DNA of 64,000 nt from Ehrlichia muris AS145 (GTDB lineage Bacteria > Pseudomonadota > Alphaproteobacteria > Rickettsiales > Anaplasmataceae). Shown in pieces: positions 61,773 to 64,000 of the stretch. Within the stretch, counting starts at the first letter, position 1, and each line of letters starts with the position of its first letter. The stretch covers positions 434,001 through 498,000 of the forward strand of contig NC_023063.1 in assembly GCF_000508225.1 (NCBI RefSeq), read 5' to 3'. The translations under genes and the position numbers were made by a program. The notes below the pieces were generated by a model. It ran no database searches, was not told the DNA's origin, and worked only from the letters and a program-made list of their open reading frames with translations.

Positions 61773-62096
61773 ATTATTGTTAATTTTAGAAATTATTAAT
61801 GAATTTAAAAATAGCTACGTGGAATGTTAATTCTGTGTTAGGAAGAGGTTGGATCATCTATGTAATTGGTTGATAGAATATGATATTGATATAGCATTAT
61901 TACAAGAAATAAAGTGTACAAATGAACTATTTCTTATTATTATTGTTAATTTTAGAAATTATTAATGAATTTAAAAATAGCTACGTGGAATGTTAATTCT
62001 GTTAGGAAGAGGTTGGATCATCTATGTAATTGGTTGATAGAATATGATATTGATATAGCATTATTACAAGAAATAAAGTGTACAAATGAACTATTT
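61773..62096. repeat. 166-bp tandem duplication of the xth 5' end
   Basis: Copy 1 (61773-61938) and copy 2 (61939 to about 62096) share the leader, RBS region and first ~42 codons of xth. Copy 1 has two extra bases (TCTGTGTTAGG against TCTGTTAGG), so its frame ends after about 24 codons. Only copy 2 leads into the gene. Confidence 0.96.
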
Positions 62097-62810
62097 CCTT
62101 TTTTTAATGTGGAATCATTAGGATATAGGTGTTATGTACATGGACAGAAGGCTAGAAATGGGGTAGCTATTATAACAAGGTATCCTATAGTTGGGGAATT
62201 GGTTACAAGTATTTTTTTATCTGATTACGAATCTAGTTTATGTTACAAATTAAGTTCAGAAGGTTTTATTTATAATTATAGAGAATCTCGTTATTTAGAG
62301 TGTGTGATTTTATGTAATAATGTTAAAGTTCGTGTTGCTAGTATATATGTTCCTAATGGGCAAAGTATTGATTCTGATGCGTTTCAATATAAACTTGGAT
62401 TTTTTGATCAGTTAAGGGAACATATGTTCTCTTTACTTACACAGGAAGATATTTTAATATTGGGTGGTGATTATAATGTAGGGCCTTATCCTATAGATGT
62501 GTATTCTCCTGAAATTATGGATGGTAGGCTGTGCTTTCATAAATCTGAAAGAGAAAAATTTCGATCTATCTTAAATCTGGGATTTACAGATGCTTTTCGG
62601 ATATTAAATGAGTATGAGCAGAAGTTTACTTGGTGGAATTATAAAGCAGGTGCATGGCAAGCAAACAAAGGTTTAAGGATAGATCATTTATTGTTGTCAC
62701 CACAAGCTGCAGATAAGCTGTTATCTTGTGTTATTCATGATAAACTCAGAAGTTTAGATACACCTTCTGATCATGCTCCAGTTGTATGTAATATTGATTT
62801 AAGTTCTTAG
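61965..62810 (+). CDS. xth: Exodeoxyribonuclease III / AP endonuclease
   Basis: This Mg-dependent AP endonuclease of the EEP family acts in base excision repair. Motifs in the 281 residues: KIATWNVNSVRKRLDHL, LLQEIKC (metal-binding Glu), VASIYVPNGQ, LGGDYNVGP (Asp/Asn pair), FTWWNYKAGAWQANKGLRID and the catalytic SDHAPV. Length is normal. A truncated duplicate of its start lies just upstream and carries a competing ATG (61799). Confidence 0.95.
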   Translation: MNLKIATWNVNSVRKRLDHLCNWLIEYDIDIALLQEIKCTNELFPFFNVESLGYRCYVHGQKARNGVAIITRYPIVGELVTSIFLSDYESSLCYKLSSEGFIYNYRESRYLECVILCNNVKVRVASIYVPNGQSIDSDAFQYKLGFFDQLREHMFSLLTQEDILILGGDYNVGPYPIDVYSPEIMDGRLCFHKSEREKFRSILNLGFTDAFRILNEYEQKFTWWNYKAGAWQANKGLRIDHLLLSPQAADKLLSCVIHDKLRSLDTPSDHAPVVCNIDLSS

Positions 62811-63285
62811 TCAGTTTATGTATAAATATAATGTTTGATTTGTTTAATATATAGGAATTTGTGTTTTACAATATGTGCTGTGTTTTAAATATAGAAATAA
62901 ATTAATTTTTATAATAAGAACATATAAATATCTAAATCATAGTTAAAACTATATATGTAAACGTTCTTTAATCTATACAACTGCCCCTACTTGTGAAGGT
63001 ACATATTACAATATATTTTTAGTGTATTACCAAAAATTTAAAAATGTTTTGTTTGTAGTTTTATATATGCTATAACGCATTTTTCGTCAGATATATATTG
63101 ATTGATGATATGAATAATTGAGGAAGGTTAAGACATACTTTTTGATATTTTAACTGGACTTATTAAGTATGTAAATATAATGTGTTGGTTTACTGTGGAA
63201 AAGTCTAATTGTATATTGTGAGTGTTATCTACTGTGCTCGAGGCTTTCTTGATATTTAGTAAGATGTTGTCTTTCTTCTGCTACA
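62811..63285. other. Intergenic stretch between convergent genes
   Basis: A 475-bp A+T-rich spacer between xth and the leftward membrane-protein gene. No repeat, RNA gene or clear terminator is seen. Confidence 0.4.
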
Positions 63286-63990
63286 TTAGATTTTTATAGC
63301 TTCTACCTGTAAATTTAATGATATTGAAGGATCATTTTCTTGCATGGTTTTCATAAGAACCATAGAAGTAATAATTGATATATATACTGAAAATAATAAG
63401 ATCTTAAAAATATCAGTGCCATTATGTGTTATGAAATAACTAATAGATGTGAAACTTACATTTGCTATTGATATAATTAATGCCGCACTCCAGTTTACCA
63501 TTGACCATATTGTATATTTTGTAGATGTATTGGTCTTTTTTAGTTCTTTATATTGTTTAATATTTGTGTCTAATAAAATCGAAGCATATTCTATGACAAA
63601 AAGTGAAGATAGTATATTCAATATAGAAGCAGCTATAGCCATAGGCTTATTAATTGGCAAAATTAAAATGGTAATAGTGGATATAATATTGAGTCCTAGT
63701 AAGCTTACTGCTTCTCCTATAAATCCCAAGTAAGAAAATAAGATTTTTTTTTGCAGATTTTTTTTTTTGTAGTTTTTTAATATAATACTTAAGTTGTATA
63801 TTATATTAATACTATAGAGTAATATTGATAATATTGATAGTATTGCAGTATATGAGAATATAAGATTTTTAGCATCTTTTGGAATAGTTGATATTGATTT
63901 TATTATAAAAAAAACATTCCATAATGATAAAATTATTATTATGGTTATAAGATGAATTTTTGTGTAACTTAGAGCCTTACTTTTGATCAT
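63286..63990 (-). CDS. Lineage-specific polytopic membrane protein
   Basis: The 234-aa protein has about six hydrophobic helices in three pairs. The middle pair, LGFIGEAVSLLGLNIISTI, and the following ILNILSSLFVIEYASILL resemble LGFIGESMGFCCIASVLLI and LFNIFASSFSLIYGSVLL of the protein at 55716-56627. The C-terminal hydrophilic tail is short. Start and stop are both inside the window. The long T/A runs near 63746-63774 fall in a Lys-rich loop and are potential slippage points. Function unknown. Confidence 0.75.
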   Translation of the reverse strand: MIKSKALSYTKIHLITIIIILSLWNVFFIIKSISTIPKDAKNLIFSYTAILSILSILLYSINIIYNLSIILKNYKKKNLQKKILFSYLGFIGEAVSLLGLNIISTITILILPINKPMAIAASILNILSSLFVIEYASILLDTNIKQYKELKKTNTSTKYTIWSMVNWSAALIISIANVSFTSISYFITHNGTDIFKILLFSVYISIITSMVLMKTMQENDPSISLNLQVEAIKI

Positions 63991-64000
63991 ATTTGTATAC

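Overview
The window is strongly A+T rich, has long non-coding stretches, and carries a full set of alphaproteobacterial housekeeping genes of obligate intracellular type. These include prfB with a programmed frameshift, a DciA-type helicase loader, arginine and haem synthesis genes, a small NuoI and GatA. Around them lie surface beta-barrel proteins, a giant ankyrin-repeat protein and many lineage-specific membrane or repeat proteins. This fits the Anaplasmataceae, genus Ehrlichia. Tandem repeats of about 125-330 bp that duplicate the ends of genes point most to Ehrlichia ruminantium, which is known for such repeats. Species is inference only.

Layout. 0-10 kb: a secreted glutamine-amidotransferase-like protein, tRNA-Phe, coaD, the peroxiredoxin/thioredoxin reductase pair, an aspartate aminotransferase, a 125-bp repeat array, a PpiD-like foldase, tsaB and tRNA-Arg. 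10.9-17.1 kb: a tight operon truB-rpsO-pnp-methyltransferase-lepA for RNA maturation, decay and translation. 17.4-29 kb: a lineage-specific region of membrane proteins, including two paralogous ~515-aa proteins facing opposite ways, each followed by dciA (one intact, one dead), with gene debris between them. 29-36.5 kb: prfB, gatA-yebC, folC and hemC.

36.6-46 kb is the most unusual part: four intact genes carrying five copies of one unrecognised domain. It also holds a duplicated and decayed hemC, a 14-residue tandem-repeat tail, a triplicated promoter/gene start and a decayed further copy. 46-51.4 kb: typA, then a leftward operon (A-type Fe-S carrier with an acidic insert, lepB, nuoI) and a dNTPase. 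51.6-55.5 kb: a 1313-aa ankyrin protein with EPIYA-like tyrosine motifs and an SH3-type proline motif, a probable secreted effector. 55.5-64 kb: initiator-type tRNA-Met, two related four-to-six-helix membrane proteins, argG, argJ, two outer-membrane beta-barrel candidates (one frameshifted) and xth with a duplicated 5' end.

The general theme is a conserved core cut up by accessory blocks that grow by local duplication and then decay. At least seven local duplications here copy the 5' or 3' end of a gene together with its flank.
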